Assembly (NCBI GenBank): GCA_045577755.1
Contig: JAZNJA010000220.1
Span: 1-23,333 of the forward strand
Length of the DNA stretch: 23,333 bases
Reading direction: 5' to 3'
Origin: CAMEON01 sp045577755
GTDB lineage: Bacteria; Bacillota; Clostridia; Oscillospirales; CAG-272
How positions within the stretch are numbered: position 1 is the stretch's first letter; each line of letters begins with the position of its first letter. The translations under genes and the position numbers were made by a program. This document shows positions 6,845 to 14,571 of the stretch, piece by piece. The notes beneath the pieces are model-generated. The model made no database searches. It saw nothing but the letters and a program-made list of their open reading frames with translations, and was not told the DNA's origin.

Positions 6845-8344
6845 TCAGCCGCCGATTTCAGCCAGTGTGTCGTTGTACTTCTCCAACATGCGCTCGATCT
6901 GTCTCTGCCAGGAGCGGGTAGAGGAGGAGACAGTGTTCTTGGATCCGCTGAGGATGGGACGGAGGTTGTCGCGGATGACGCAGCCCGGGAAGATATTGGA
7001 GCAGGAGGAGGAGAAATCAAAGTACAGGGTGTCGAAGATCATATCCAGGACCTCCTTGGACTGAGGATCCTGCATATAACGCTCGGACAGAGCGGTCTCG
7101 TAGTAAGCGGGACGGACCAGCCTGTAGCTGTGGTAGGCCATAGCCTCCAGCACAGCAGCCAGCATCTCCTGACGGGTCTCGTCGCCCACCACCGAAGAGA
7201 TACCCAGACAGGTCACCTGATCCTGCACGTAGGAGTAGTAGTTCTTCTGCATTTCGGAGAACTTGGGCATGGGAGCGATACCGTAGGACAGAGCAGCCAA
7301 AGACTCGAAGTTGGTCTCCATCTTGAGGAACATGGTGGTGACCATCAGCGCGTTGCTGGCCGTGAAATGGTCGATGATCTTGTTCACAGGCACATCGTCG
7401 TTCTCAGCACCCTTGTAGACGTAGGTGGAAGCTTCGTTGTACAGGAGCTGGACCTTGTCGCAGAGATCGGACAGATTGGTCAGAGCATCGGCGTTGTACA
7501 TCAGATCGCCCGTATCGCGGTCCTTGGTAATCATGTGGATATCCGAAGCCACCATGTAGGGATCAACCGAAATGGTATTGCCGGTAACGAAGCCGAAGAA
7601 GTCACCTTCGGAGGCCTTGGCGTCACCGTCCTTGTCCACGTAGTGGTCCTTGACGATGGAGTACTGGTAATCCAGGGTCCACTTGCCCTCCTTCACGGTC
7701 TCGTACAGATCGGGGATCCGATTGTCCACAAACAGGGTCTTGTTGTACAGGGTCAGGTACATGAGGCGGAACATGGAGATGGCGACGGGACCGGAGACGA
7801 GGAACTGCATGTTCTCGTCGGTGAAGGTCACCATGTCGTTGTAGCCCTGGGTCCAGTAGTGCTTGGTGGTATCAATGTTCTCCAGAGGGGTGAGGTTGAT
7901 GTACTTACCCTCCATGGCGGGCTGGACAGACATATAGGTACCGTTAGCCACCAGATCGTAGTCACCGAGACCGCCCTGAATATCGAGATCCATCACGCTG
8001 TTGACGTCGGTTTCAGGGTACATCTCCAGCACCACACCCAGCATCTCCTGAACGGCTACGTCACGCTCGTAGACAGCATCGGACACCACGCCGTGTCCCA
8101 GCTCCTCCGCGTTGAACTCGTCACCCCTATTGTTGACGTCCGCGTAAAGGAGACCAATGGTGGCATCCTTATAGTTCAGATTAGAGGGCAGATCGCAGGT
8201 GTAGTTGGGATCTGCGGTCTCGACCTCGTTCTGGGTACCCTGCTCCTTGGACTCGTCGGCGGCGGGATCGTCGGTGCTCTCACCGCAAGCCACGAGGCTC
8301 AGAAGCATGAGGGCGGCCAAAAGCAGGCACAAAAGCTTCTTCAT
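6845..8344 (-). CDS. Extracellular solute-binding lipoprotein
   Basis: The 499-residue product begins with a lipoprotein signal (MKKLLCLLLAALMLLSLVAC, lipobox cysteine at residue 20), then a short acidic linker (GESTDDPAADESKEQG) and a large periplasmic-binding-protein fold. Composition, length and segments such as LGDYDLVANGTYMS and DFFGFVTGNT fit the ABC-type sugar-binding proteins (SBP family 1 style) common in Clostridia. The start has GAAGGAG about eight bases upstream and an exact promoter at 8408-8436. No ABC permease or ATPase gene is adjacent, so it is an orphan in this window. The ligand cannot be deduced. A role as receptor for permeases encoded elsewhere, or as a surface protein without transport, are both possible. 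Confidence 0.8.
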   Translation of the reverse strand: MKKLLCLLLAALMLLSLVACGESTDDPAADESKEQGTQNEVETADPNYTCDLPSNLNYKDATIGLLYADVNNRGDEFNAEELGHGVVSDAVYERDVAVQEMLGVVLEMYPETDVNSVMDLDIQGGLGDYDLVANGTYMSVQPAMEGKYINLTPLENIDTTKHYWTQGYNDMVTFTDENMQFLVSGPVAISMFRLMYLTLYNKTLFVDNRIPDLYETVKEGKWTLDYQYSIVKDHYVDKDGDAKASEGDFFGFVTGNTISVDPYMVASDIHMITKDRDTGDLMYNADALTNLSDLCDKVQLLYNEASTYVYKGAENDDVPVNKIIDHFTASNALMVTTMFLKMETNFESLAALSYGIAPMPKFSEMQKNYYSYVQDQVTCLGISSVVGDETRQEMLAAVLEAMAYHSYRLVRPAYYETALSERYMQDPQSKEVLDMIFDTLYFDFSSSCSNIFPGCVIRDNLRPILSGSKNTVSSSTRSWQRQIERMLEKYNDTLAEIGG

Positions 8345-8407
8345 ACTGTTTCTCCTTCATAAGTTCATTTTGATCTCTCGGAAAGGCATACCCTTCCATT
8401 CTTCTCC

Positions 8408-8436
8408 ATTATACTATTTTGCGGCGAAGTTGTCAA
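8408..8436 (-). promoter_or_regulatory. Consensus promoter of solute-binding protein gene
   Basis: On the minus strand TTGACA (8436-8431), a 17-base spacer and TATAAT (8413-8408). The -10 box lies 63 bases upstream of the start codon. It is back-to-back with the promoter at 8494-8522, with 57 bases between the two -35 boxes. Confidence 0.9.
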
Positions 8437-8493
8437 GAGTTTTTTCAAAAAAGGAAGTGAAGCCCGAATATTCCGTCACGGTCCGAAATACAG

Positions 8494-8522
8494 TTGACAA
8501 ACCGCAAAAAAAGATGTATAAT
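8494..8522 (+). promoter_or_regulatory. Consensus promoter of U32 peptidase family gene
   Basis: TTGACA (8494-8499), a 17-base spacer with an A run, and TATAAT (8517-8522). The predicted start of transcription (about 8529) lies downstream of the ATG at 8525, which rules that ATG out and supports the start at 8567. Confidence 0.9.
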
Positions 8523-8566
8523 GATTGTGTATGTCCAAAAATCCACCCACAACAGGAGAAACATAT

Positions 8567-9853
8567 ATGCCCGAGCTTCTTTCCCCCGCAGGCAACCCCG
8601 AAAAGCTCCGCGCCGCCCTTGCCTACGGTGCCGACGCCGTCTACCTGGCGGGTCAGCAATTCGGTATGCGCTCCCAGGCGGGCAATTTCACCGTTCCTCA
8701 ACTCTACGAGGCGGTGGAACTGGCCCACGGCATGGGAAAAAAGGTCTACCTGACCCTCAACACCATGCCCCGCACTCACGAATACCCCTACCTCTATAAG
8801 TTCCTCGACGACCTCCGGGGCTGTAAGCTGGATGCCTTCATCGTAGCCGACCTGGGCGTCATGGCCACGGTACAGGAGATGCTCCCCGATATGGAGATCC
8901 ACATCTCCACCCAGGCCAGCATCATCTCCCCCGCCGCCGCCTGCGCCTACGCCCGCTTGGGCGCCCGCCGTCTGGTGCTGGCCAGAGAACTTCAATTCCA
9001 TGAGATCAAGGCCATCAAGGAAGCCCTGCCCAAGGATATTGAGCTGGAGGCCTTCATCCACGGCTCCATGTGCGTGTCCTACAGCGGCCGCTGTCTCCTG
9101 GCCAACGTCATGACCGACGGCCGCGACGGCAACCGCGGCACCTGCTCCCAGCCCTGCCGCTGGAACTACACCATCTACGAGGAGAAGCGCCCCCACTTCC
9201 CCATCCCCGTGGAGCAGACCGAGCTGGGCACCTTCTTCATGTCCTCGAGAGATATGTGCATGATCGAGCATATCCCCGAGCTGATGGAGAGCGGCATCGA
9301 CTCCTTCAAGATCGAGGGCCGCATGAAGTCCGCCTACTACACCGCCGTGGTCACCAACACCTACCGCATGGCCATGGACGCCTATACCGGGGATCCCGCA
9401 AGCTACCGGTTCGACCCCGCCTGGATGCGGGAGCTGGACAGCGTGTCCCACCGCGAGTACGCCACGGGCTTCTACCTGGACGATCCCATGAAGGAGTCCC
9501 AGCTGGTCCAGGGCGGCCACTACATCGGCGAGAAAGCCTACTACGGCACCGCCCTGGAGACCGACTCCCCCGAGGCGCAGGCCGAGCTGCAGGCCATCCT
9601 GGACATGAAGGTCGCCTATGAGACCGCCGACGGCCGCCTCTACCGCTTCATGGAGAAGAACAAGGTCCGCGCCGCCGACCCCGCCGAGATCATCTCCCCC
9701 GGGAAGACGGGCAAGTTCTTCTACGTGGGCGAGCTGTACGACACCCGGGGGCGCATTCGCGCCAATATTCCCCATCCCCAGATGATCTTCTGGGCGCGGA
9801 TACCCTTTGAGATCGCTCCCGGGGACATTATGCGGGTCGGCACACGGAAATAA
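8567..9853 (+). CDS. trhP: U32 peptidase family RNA hydroxylation protein (TrhP/YrrO-like)
   Basis: The 428-residue protein opens with MPELLSPAGNPEKLRAA and carries the U32 signature EAFIHGSMCVSYSGRC (161-176). Four cysteines that could bind an iron-sulfur cluster are C169, C176, C193 and C197 (GTCSQPC). Its length and cysteine set fit the short TrhP group (E. coli YegQ, B. subtilis YrrO), which is needed for 5-hydroxyuridine at tRNA position 34, rather than the longer RlhA that acts on 23S rRNA. Despite the family name, a protease role is unlikely. The ATG at 8567 has AGGAG at 8554-8558. It is the first gene of a forward run with DUF2752, uppP and the M5-like nuclease. The choice between TrhP and other U32 subgroups is by length and motif only. 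Confidence 0.85.
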   Translation: MPELLSPAGNPEKLRAALAYGADAVYLAGQQFGMRSQAGNFTVPQLYEAVELAHGMGKKVYLTLNTMPRTHEYPYLYKFLDDLRGCKLDAFIVADLGVMATVQEMLPDMEIHISTQASIISPAAACAYARLGARRLVLARELQFHEIKAIKEALPKDIELEAFIHGSMCVSYSGRCLLANVMTDGRDGNRGTCSQPCRWNYTIYEEKRPHFPIPVEQTELGTFFMSSRDMCMIEHIPELMESGIDSFKIEGRMKSAYYTAVVTNTYRMAMDAYTGDPASYRFDPAWMRELDSVSHREYATGFYLDDPMKESQLVQGGHYIGEKAYYGTALETDSPEAQAELQAILDMKVAYETADGRLYRFMEKNKVRAADPAEIISPGKTGKFFYVGELYDTRGRIRANIPHPQMIFWARIPFEIAPGDIMRVGTRK

Positions 9854-9893
9854 GGCAATTCTTTCCAACCGCGGCAAAAGGAGGTGTATGCTC

Positions 9894-10307
9894 ATGAAGC
9901 GGCTCTGGCGGCAGTACCGAACCGAGATCGTGGCCACAGGGCTGGTCTGTCTCCTGTATCTTGTCTTTTACTTGCTCCATATGCCTTGTCCCATTAAGGC
10001 CTTCACGGGGATCTCCTGCGCGGGGTGCGGCATGACGCGGGCCCTTGTAAGCCTGCTGCGCCTGGATCTCGCCGCCTCCTTTTCTTACCATCCTCTGGCC
10101 ATTCCTCTTGTACTGACCCTCCCCCTTCTTTTGTGGCAGGGGATCACGGGGCGCAAGCGGGCGTTGAACAACACGCTTCTCGTGTGTGGCCTGGTTCTGC
10201 TTTCCGTTTACGTCCTGCGGCTCTTTCTGGACGACGGAGACGTGGTGGTCTGGGAGCCACAGAACGGTCTGATCCCCCGCTTGCTCCGCCGTTTCTTTTC
10301 CCCGTAG
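9894..10307 (+). CDS. DUF2752 membrane protein
   Basis: The 137-residue product has a first helix at about 11-30, then the DUF2752 signature CPIKAFTGISCAGCGMTRA (32-50) and the tail LDLAASFSYHPLAIPL (57-72), followed by two more helices (about 66-85 and 95-115). C32, C42 and C45 are the conserved cysteines of the family, whose function is unknown. There are two ATGs after AAGGAGG (9878-9884). The one at 9888 is only three bases away, whereas the one at 9894 is nine bases away, so 9894 is chosen. The gene starts 41 bases after the U32 gene and ends 47 bases before uppP, consistent with one transcript. Confidence 0.83.
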   Translation: MKRLWRQYRTEIVATGLVCLLYLVFYLLHMPCPIKAFTGISCAGCGMTRALVSLLRLDLAASFSYHPLAIPLVLTLPLLLWQGITGRKRALNNTLLVCGLVLLSVYVLRLFLDDGDVVVWEPQNGLIPRLLRRFFSP

Positions 10308-10354
10308 CATCGCCCACGTACCCGCGGCGGCATTTCCCCGCAGAAAGGAATTCC

Positions 10355-11194
10355 ATGCACACCTTTATAGAACTTCTGAAGGCTCTCCTGTACGGCATTG
10401 TGGAGGGCATCACCGAATGGCTCCCCGTGTCCTCCACGGGACACCTGATCCTCTTGGGCGAGCTTTGTCCCCTGGAGGTCTCGGAGGCTTTCTCCGAGAT
10501 GTTCGACGTGGTCATTCAGCTGGGCGCGATCCTTGCCGTGATCGTGCTGTTCTTCCGCAAGCTCAACCCCTTCGCCCCCTCCAAGTCCCCCTTGGAGAAG
10601 AAGAGCACCTGGGGCCTGTGGCTCCGCGTCTGCGTGGCGGTGATCCCCTCCGCCGCCGTGGGGGTACTTCTGGACGATTGGCTGGACGAGCACCTCTACA
10701 ACTATATCACCGTGGCCATCGCGCTGGTGGTCTACGGCATCCTCTTCATCCTTATTGAGAAGTTCAAGCCCGCCGACAAGGCTACCGTCACCGACGCGGG
10801 CGGGATCAGCTACAAGCTGGCCTTCCTCATCGGCGCCTTCCAGATGCTGGCCCTGATCCCCGGCACCTCCCGCTCGGGCTCCACCATCCTGGGCGCCATG
10901 CTCCTGGGCTGTACCCGCGGAGCCGCCGCCGAGTTCTCCTTCTTCATGGCCATCCCCACCATGCTGGGCGCGAGCCTTCTGAAGGTGGTCAAGCTCTTCG
11001 CCGAGGGGGTGACCGTCACCGCCCTGGAGTGGGGCATCCTGGCCGTAGGCTGTGTCTCGGCCTTCTTTGTCTCCCTCGCCGCCATCAAGTTCCTCATGGA
11101 CTTCGTCAAGAAGCACAGCTTCGCCTCCTTCGGGTGGTACCGCATTGTCCTCGGCGCGCTGGTGATCGGGTATTTTTTGGTATTCGGACGCTGA
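10355..11194 (+). CDS. uppP: Undecaprenyl-diphosphatase UppP (BacA)
   Basis: The 279-residue polytopic protein removes one phosphate from undecaprenyl diphosphate to recycle the lipid carrier for peptidoglycan and other envelope polymers. Family members can raise bacitracin tolerance. The sequence contains EGITEWLPVSSTGH (17-30), with E17, E21 and H30 matching the essential residues of E. coli BacA, and PGTSRSG (169-175), with R173 equivalent to the essential Arg. Length is typical for the family. The start has AGAAAGGAA upstream (10342-10350). Downstream, an inverted repeat fills the 134-base gap before the M5-like gene. Confidence 0.97.
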   Translation: MHTFIELLKALLYGIVEGITEWLPVSSTGHLILLGELCPLEVSEAFSEMFDVVIQLGAILAVIVLFFRKLNPFAPSKSPLEKKSTWGLWLRVCVAVIPSAAVGVLLDDWLDEHLYNYITVAIALVVYGILFILIEKFKPADKATVTDAGGISYKLAFLIGAFQMLALIPGTSRSGSTILGAMLLGCTRGAAAEFSFFMAIPTMLGASLLKVVKLFAEGVTVTALEWGILAVGCVSAFFVSLAAIKFLMDFVKKHSFASFGWYRIVLGALVIGYFLVFGR

Positions 11195-11209
11195 TTCCTC
11201 GGCCCCAAC

Positions 11210-11285
11210 GGGGGCACACGTAGGTGCGCCCCTACCCCTCCATACACATATTTATCACCGGGAGGGGGGCACCTATGTGTGCGCC
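11210..11285. repeat. Inverted repeat between uppP and M5-like gene
   Basis: GCACACGTAGGTGC in the left arm is matched in inverted form by GCACCTATGTGTGC in the right arm (one mismatch over 14), with G and C runs extending both arms. The loop holds ATACACATATTTATCA. It lies in the leader of the M5-like gene and could form a hairpin upstream of its ribosome site. It resembles the other GTAGG-type repeats of the window but is not the same sequence. Confidence 0.6.
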
Positions 11286-11328
11286 CGCTCCGTACCGCGA
11301 CATAAACCGTCCATCGGGAGGTCTCACC

Positions 11329-11937
11329 ATGCCCCAAAAAGATAAGCTCCCCATCCCCTACCCCGTGGTGGTAGAGGGCAAATACGACAAGATCCGCCTA
11401 TCCAACATCATCGACGCCCGGATCATCGTCACCGACGGCTTCGGGGTGTTCCGCAAGGAGGAAAAGCGGCTCCTTCTCCGCAGGCTGGCCGCCGCCTCCC
11501 CCCTGATCGTCCTCACCGACAGCGACGGCGGGGGCAAGATCATCCGCTCCCACCTGTCGGGGATGCTCCCCAAGGATAGGATCATCCCCCTCTACATCCC
11601 CCAGATCAAGGGCAAGGAAAAGCGCAAGGACAAGCCCTCGGCGGCGGGGACCCTGGGCGTGGAGGGCATGGAGGACTCTCTCCTGTACGACCTTTTCCTC
11701 CCCTACGCCAAGACCGATGCCGACCCCTTCACCCGCGCCGCCGAGAATCCCCTGTCCAAGGTGGATTTTTTCGAGGATGGACTGACGGGCGGGGCGAACA
11801 GTACCCAAAAGCGGGACGAGCTGGCCGCGCGCGTGGGATTGCCCAAGGGCATGAGCGCCAACGCCCTGTTGGAGGCGCTCAAATTGTTGGTGTCCTATGA
11901 GGAATACCTCGCTCTTGTAGGAAGAAAAACGGAATAA
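11329..11937 (+). CDS. rnmV: RNase M5-like Toprim nuclease (5S rRNA maturase family)
   Basis: The 202-residue protein has an N-terminal Toprim domain with VVVEGKYDKIRL (13-24, catalytic-type Glu) and LTDSDGGGK (62-70, DxD motif), then GVEGMEDS (about 109-116) and a C-terminal region ending ALLEALKLLVSYEEYLALVG. RNase M5 matures 5S rRNA in Firmicutes and usually measures about 180-190 residues, so this one is slightly long. The start at 11329 has GGGAGG at 11316-11321; a longer frame from 11224 would translate the inverted repeat and is rejected. The gene is often next to ksgA/rsmA in other genomes, but not here. It ends the forward run and is followed by a terminator. Confidence 0.88.
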   Translation: MPQKDKLPIPYPVVVEGKYDKIRLSNIIDARIIVTDGFGVFRKEEKRLLLRRLAAASPLIVLTDSDGGGKIIRSHLSGMLPKDRIIPLYIPQIKGKEKRKDKPSAAGTLGVEGMEDSLLYDLFLPYAKTDADPFTRAAENPLSKVDFFEDGLTGGANSTQKRDELAARVGLPKGMSANALLEALKLLVSYEEYLALVGRKTE

Positions 11938-11942
11938 CAAAA

Positions 11943-11979
11943 ACGGAGCGTTCCCGTGTGGGTGCGCTCCGTCCTTTTT
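11943..11979 (+). terminator. Rho-independent terminator after M5-like gene
   Basis: ACGGAGCG (11943-11950) pairs with CGCTCCGT (11965-11972), with an inner CCC/GGG stem (11953-11955 with 11960-11962), and is followed by CCTTTTTG. It begins five bases after the stop codon. Confidence 0.88.
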
Positions 11980-11992
11980 GTTTATTTCCTCA

Positions 11993-12121
11993 TGTAGGGA
12001 GAGGGGCCCTCACCGCTCCGCCACGAAAAACATACCAATGCTTTTGGATACAAAGATCCTATTTGACGTGGAAAATGATCATTTCCAAGGTTGCGGAGCG
12101 GTGAGGGCACCGCTCCCTACA
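11993..12121. repeat. Long inverted repeat at convergent gene junction
   Basis: The 28-base arm at 11993-12020 pairs with 12094-12121 with only two mismatches; the ends are TGTAGGG and CCCTACA. The 73-base loop contains a second, nested pair (CCACG at 12021-12025, CGTGG at 12067-12071) and the palindromic stretch AAATGATCATTT. It sits between the M5-like gene's terminator and the end of the ABC exporter gene, where transcripts from both sides could fold into it. Confidence 0.75.
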
Positions 12122-12135
12122 AGGATCGACAAAGA

Positions 12136-13866
12136 TCAATCTCCGTTATTCATGCGGAACTGCAAGCTGTACAGCTCGGCATACATTCCGCCCTGCTCCA
12201 TCAGCGCGGCATGGTTGCCCTGCTCCACGATCTTACCGTCCGCGATCACCGCGATCTCGTCGGCGTGCTTGATGGTGGAGAGACGGTGGGCCACCACGAT
12301 GGTGGTACGGCCCTTGCACAGCTCGTCCAGAGCCTGCTGGATCAGAATCTCGGTGGTGTTGTCCAGGGCCGAGGTGGCCTCGTCCAGAATGAGGATGGGA
12401 GGATTCTTCAGAAACACGCGGGCGATGGACAGTCTCTGCTTCTGTCCGCCCGACAGGCGTACGCCCCGCTCACCGATGACGGTCTCGTAGCCGTTCTCCA
12501 ACGTCATGATGTAATCGTGGATGTTGGCCCGCTTGGCGGCCTCGATGACCTCCTCCTCGGTGGCGTCCAGGCGGCCGTAGAGGATGTTATCGCGGATGGA
12601 GGCGTTGAACAGGTAGATATCCTGCTGGACGATACCGATGTTGCGGCGCACCGAGGCCATGGTCACGGTGTGCAGCTCTTTTCCGTCAATGAAAATTTCA
12701 CCGTCCACCGTTTTAACATCGTAGAAGTGGGGGATCAAGTGGCAGATGGTGGTCTTACCGCCGCCCGAGGGGCCCACCAAGGCGTAGGTCTGGCCCTTCT
12801 TGACCTTCAGGGACAGATCGTCCAGCACGGGGTTGCTGTCCTCGTAGCGGTAGGACACGTGGCGGAACTCGATGTCGCCCTCCACGGTGCCGATATCCAC
12901 CGCACCGGGGGTGTCCTCCTCGGGGGCTTGATCCATGATCTCCACGAAACGCTCAAAGCCTGTGACACCGGTCTGGTACTGCTCCATGAAGTTGATGAGG
13001 GTCATAACGGGGGAGATGAAGAGGTTCACCGACACGATGAAGGCGGAGTAGTCACCGAAATCAATGGATCCGTTGTAGAGGAACAGACCGCCCGCGATGA
13101 GGATGATGACGTTGAAGATATCGGTGATGAAGGAGGTACCCGAATGGAACTGGCCCATGGCCTTGTAGGCCTTGCGGCGAGCCGAGACGAACATCCCGTT
13201 GCCCTCCTCGAACTTCTCCTCCTCCTTGTCGGAGTTGGTGAAGGCCTTGGTCACGCGGATGCCCGAGATACTGCTCTCCAGGGAGGCGTTGATCTGGGCG
13301 GTGGAAACACGGCTCTCCATAAAGGCGTTGCGCATCCGCTTGCGGAGGGTAGCGGCGATGAGGATGAGGAAGGGGACACAGGCGAAGATGATGAGGGTCA
13401 GCCAGATATTGATGGTGGACAGGTAGACAAAGGAGACGATGACCGAGATGGAGGAGATCAGCAGATTCTCGGGGCCGTGGTGGGCCAGCTCGCTGATATC
13501 CATCAGATCGTTGGTCATGCGGGACATGATCTTACCCGTCTCGTGGTTGTCGTAGAAGGAGTAGGGCAGCTTTTCCAGATGGCGGAACATATCCGACCGC
13601 ATCTGAGCCTGCATCCGCACGCCCATGACGTGACCGTAGTACTGAATGAAGAAGTTCAGGAGCATACGCACCACGTACAAAAGCAGAAGCCCAATGCCCG
13701 CGAACACGATCATGCGGTACTGCTTGTTCGGGATCAGCTCGTTGAGCATCTCACGGGTAATGATGGGGTAAACGATACCCACCAGCGCCACCAGGAGGGA
13801 GGCCAGCATATCCAAAACGAATATGGTCTTGTGGGGGCGGTAGTAGGAGATGAAGCGTTTGAGCAT
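12136..13866 (-). CDS. ABC exporter half-transporter (permease-ATPase fusion)
   Basis: The 576-residue protein has a six-helix ABC transmembrane domain type 1 (about 1-300) fused to an ATP-binding domain (about 331-576). Visible motifs are Walker A GPSGGGKTT (365-373), Q-loop IVQQD (412-416), signature LSGGQKQR (471-478), Walker B ILILDE (491-496) with D-loop SALD, and the H-loop AHRLS. All catalytic residues look intact. It therefore probably works as a homodimer of the MsbA/BmrA/YknU type; the substrate (lipid, drug or peptide) cannot be told. The ATG at 13866 follows AAAAGGAG, and the longer frame would begin inside the promoter. No partner half-transporter is adjacent. Confidence 0.93.
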   Translation of the reverse strand: MLKRFISYYRPHKTIFVLDMLASLLVALVGIVYPIITREMLNELIPNKQYRMIVFAGIGLLLLYVVRMLLNFFIQYYGHVMGVRMQAQMRSDMFRHLEKLPYSFYDNHETGKIMSRMTNDLMDISELAHHGPENLLISSISVIVSFVYLSTINIWLTLIIFACVPFLILIAATLRKRMRNAFMESRVSTAQINASLESSISGIRVTKAFTNSDKEEEKFEEGNGMFVSARRKAYKAMGQFHSGTSFITDIFNVIILIAGGLFLYNGSIDFGDYSAFIVSVNLFISPVMTLINFMEQYQTGVTGFERFVEIMDQAPEEDTPGAVDIGTVEGDIEFRHVSYRYEDSNPVLDDLSLKVKKGQTYALVGPSGGGKTTICHLIPHFYDVKTVDGEIFIDGKELHTVTMASVRRNIGIVQQDIYLFNASIRDNILYGRLDATEEEVIEAAKRANIHDYIMTLENGYETVIGERGVRLSGGQKQRLSIARVFLKNPPILILDEATSALDNTTEILIQQALDELCKGRTTIVVAHRLSTIKHADEIAVIADGKIVEQGNHAALMEQGGMYAELYSLQFRMNNGD

Positions 13867-13902
13867 GGCGGGGACTCCTTTTCGGTAGAATGCAACTGAT
13901 TT

Positions 13903-13931
13903 ATTGTAGCACATTTTCGGGGATTTTGCAA
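13903..13931 (-). promoter_or_regulatory. Promoter of ABC exporter gene
   Basis: On the minus strand TTGCAA (13931-13926), a 17-base spacer and TACAAT (13908-13903), with an extended -10 TGC directly before it. The match is slightly below consensus at both boxes. Confidence 0.75.
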
Positions 13932-13969
13932 GTGGTTTTGGGGGAGTTTTTCACGCAACCACGGGTTGA

Positions 13970-13998
13970 TTGACAGATTCGGTACCGTCTGATATGAT
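13970..13998 (+). promoter_or_regulatory. Promoter of GNAT acetyltransferase gene
   Basis: TTGACA (13970-13975), a 17-base spacer and TATGAT (13993-13998). The -10 box ends 47 bases before the ATG at 14046. Confidence 0.82.
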
Positions 13999-14045
13999 AG
14001 AGGCAGTATCTCAAAACCAAACTTACATTGGAAAGGAACCCGAAT

Positions 14046-14498
14046 ATGCGTGACATTTACATGGAAGATTTTGAATCCGAGCCCTTCATGACAGCCTTCA
14101 AAGCTTATTTCAGCGAGATCAGCGGCGGCACCCGAAATTGGCCCATGCTGTTTCGCCAAATGAACGCCGAAAAGGATGTGACCAAGGCCATCATGCGGCT
14201 GGACGGCGATACCGTCGCAGGCTTTATCCTATTCTGCCCCCTTCAGCTCGCCTGCCCCTTCTTTACCGAATCCTACGGCTATATCCGTGAGCTTTGGGTG
14301 GCTCCGGCGTATAGACGGGCAGGAAACGGCGGCCAACTCATGGCATTTGCCGAGCAGTATTTTTCTGATCTCGGCATGAGCCAAATTATGCTCAAGGCAG
14401 AGCCGCGGGCAGAGGGCTTTTACAGAAAGCTGGGGTATGCAGAAAACACCGCCGCCATATCCAAGGATGGAGTCATGCTCTCAAAAATCATCCGATAA
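14046..14498 (+). CDS. GNAT family N-acetyltransferase
   Basis: The 150-residue product has the GNAT fold pattern: strand IRELWVAPAYRRAGNGGQLM (in part at about 86-104) holds motif A, with the acetyl-CoA pyrophosphate loop RRAGNGG, and motif B ends with AEGFYRKLGYAE, the usual GNAT C-terminal signature. Such enzymes transfer an acetyl group from acetyl-CoA to an amine; the substrate is not predictable here. The ATG at 14046 has GAAAGGA at 14031-14037. An upstream TTG at 14028 would overlap this site and is rejected. It is a single gene with its own promoter and terminator. Confidence 0.88.
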   Translation: MRDIYMEDFESEPFMTAFKAYFSEISGGTRNWPMLFRQMNAEKDVTKAIMRLDGDTVAGFILFCPLQLACPFFTESYGYIRELWVAPAYRRAGNGGQLMAFAEQYFSDLGMSQIMLKAEPRAEGFYRKLGYAENTAAISKDGVMLSKIIR

Positions 14499-14514
14499 AG
14501 AAAGCCACCAAAGA

Positions 14515-14553
14515 AATGACCGCCCCAAAAACCAAGGCGGTCATTACTTTTTT
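14515..14553 (+). terminator. Rho-independent terminator after GNAT gene
   Basis: A perfect 10-bp stem (AATGACCGCC at 14515-14524 with GGCGGTCATT at 14536-14545) has an 11-base loop and is followed by ACTTTTTT. It lies between two convergent genes and could also slow transcripts coming from the right. Confidence 0.9.
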
Positions 14554-14571
14554 ATCAGAGATCCGACGAAT

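Noticed and set aside
6800..8362. 520-codon open frame opposite the solute-binding protein gene
   Set aside because: It is a shadow of the codon bias on the other strand. It has a His/Gly/Val-rich composition, crosses the terminator at 6782-6818, and has no ribosome site.
8567..9853. Secreted collagenase-type peptidase reading of the U32 gene
   Set aside because: No signal peptide, and the short form with four cysteines matches the RNA hydroxylation group.
8414..9937. 507-codon open frame opposite the U32 family gene
   Set aside because: Low-complexity Gly/His/Leu-rich product that runs through the divergent promoter region; the forward frame has a recognisable family and a consensus promoter.
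12091..13899. 602-codon open frame opposite the ABC exporter gene
   Set aside because: The minus-strand frame has every ABC motif. This one has a His/Asp/Gly-rich antisense composition and begins inside the inverted repeat.
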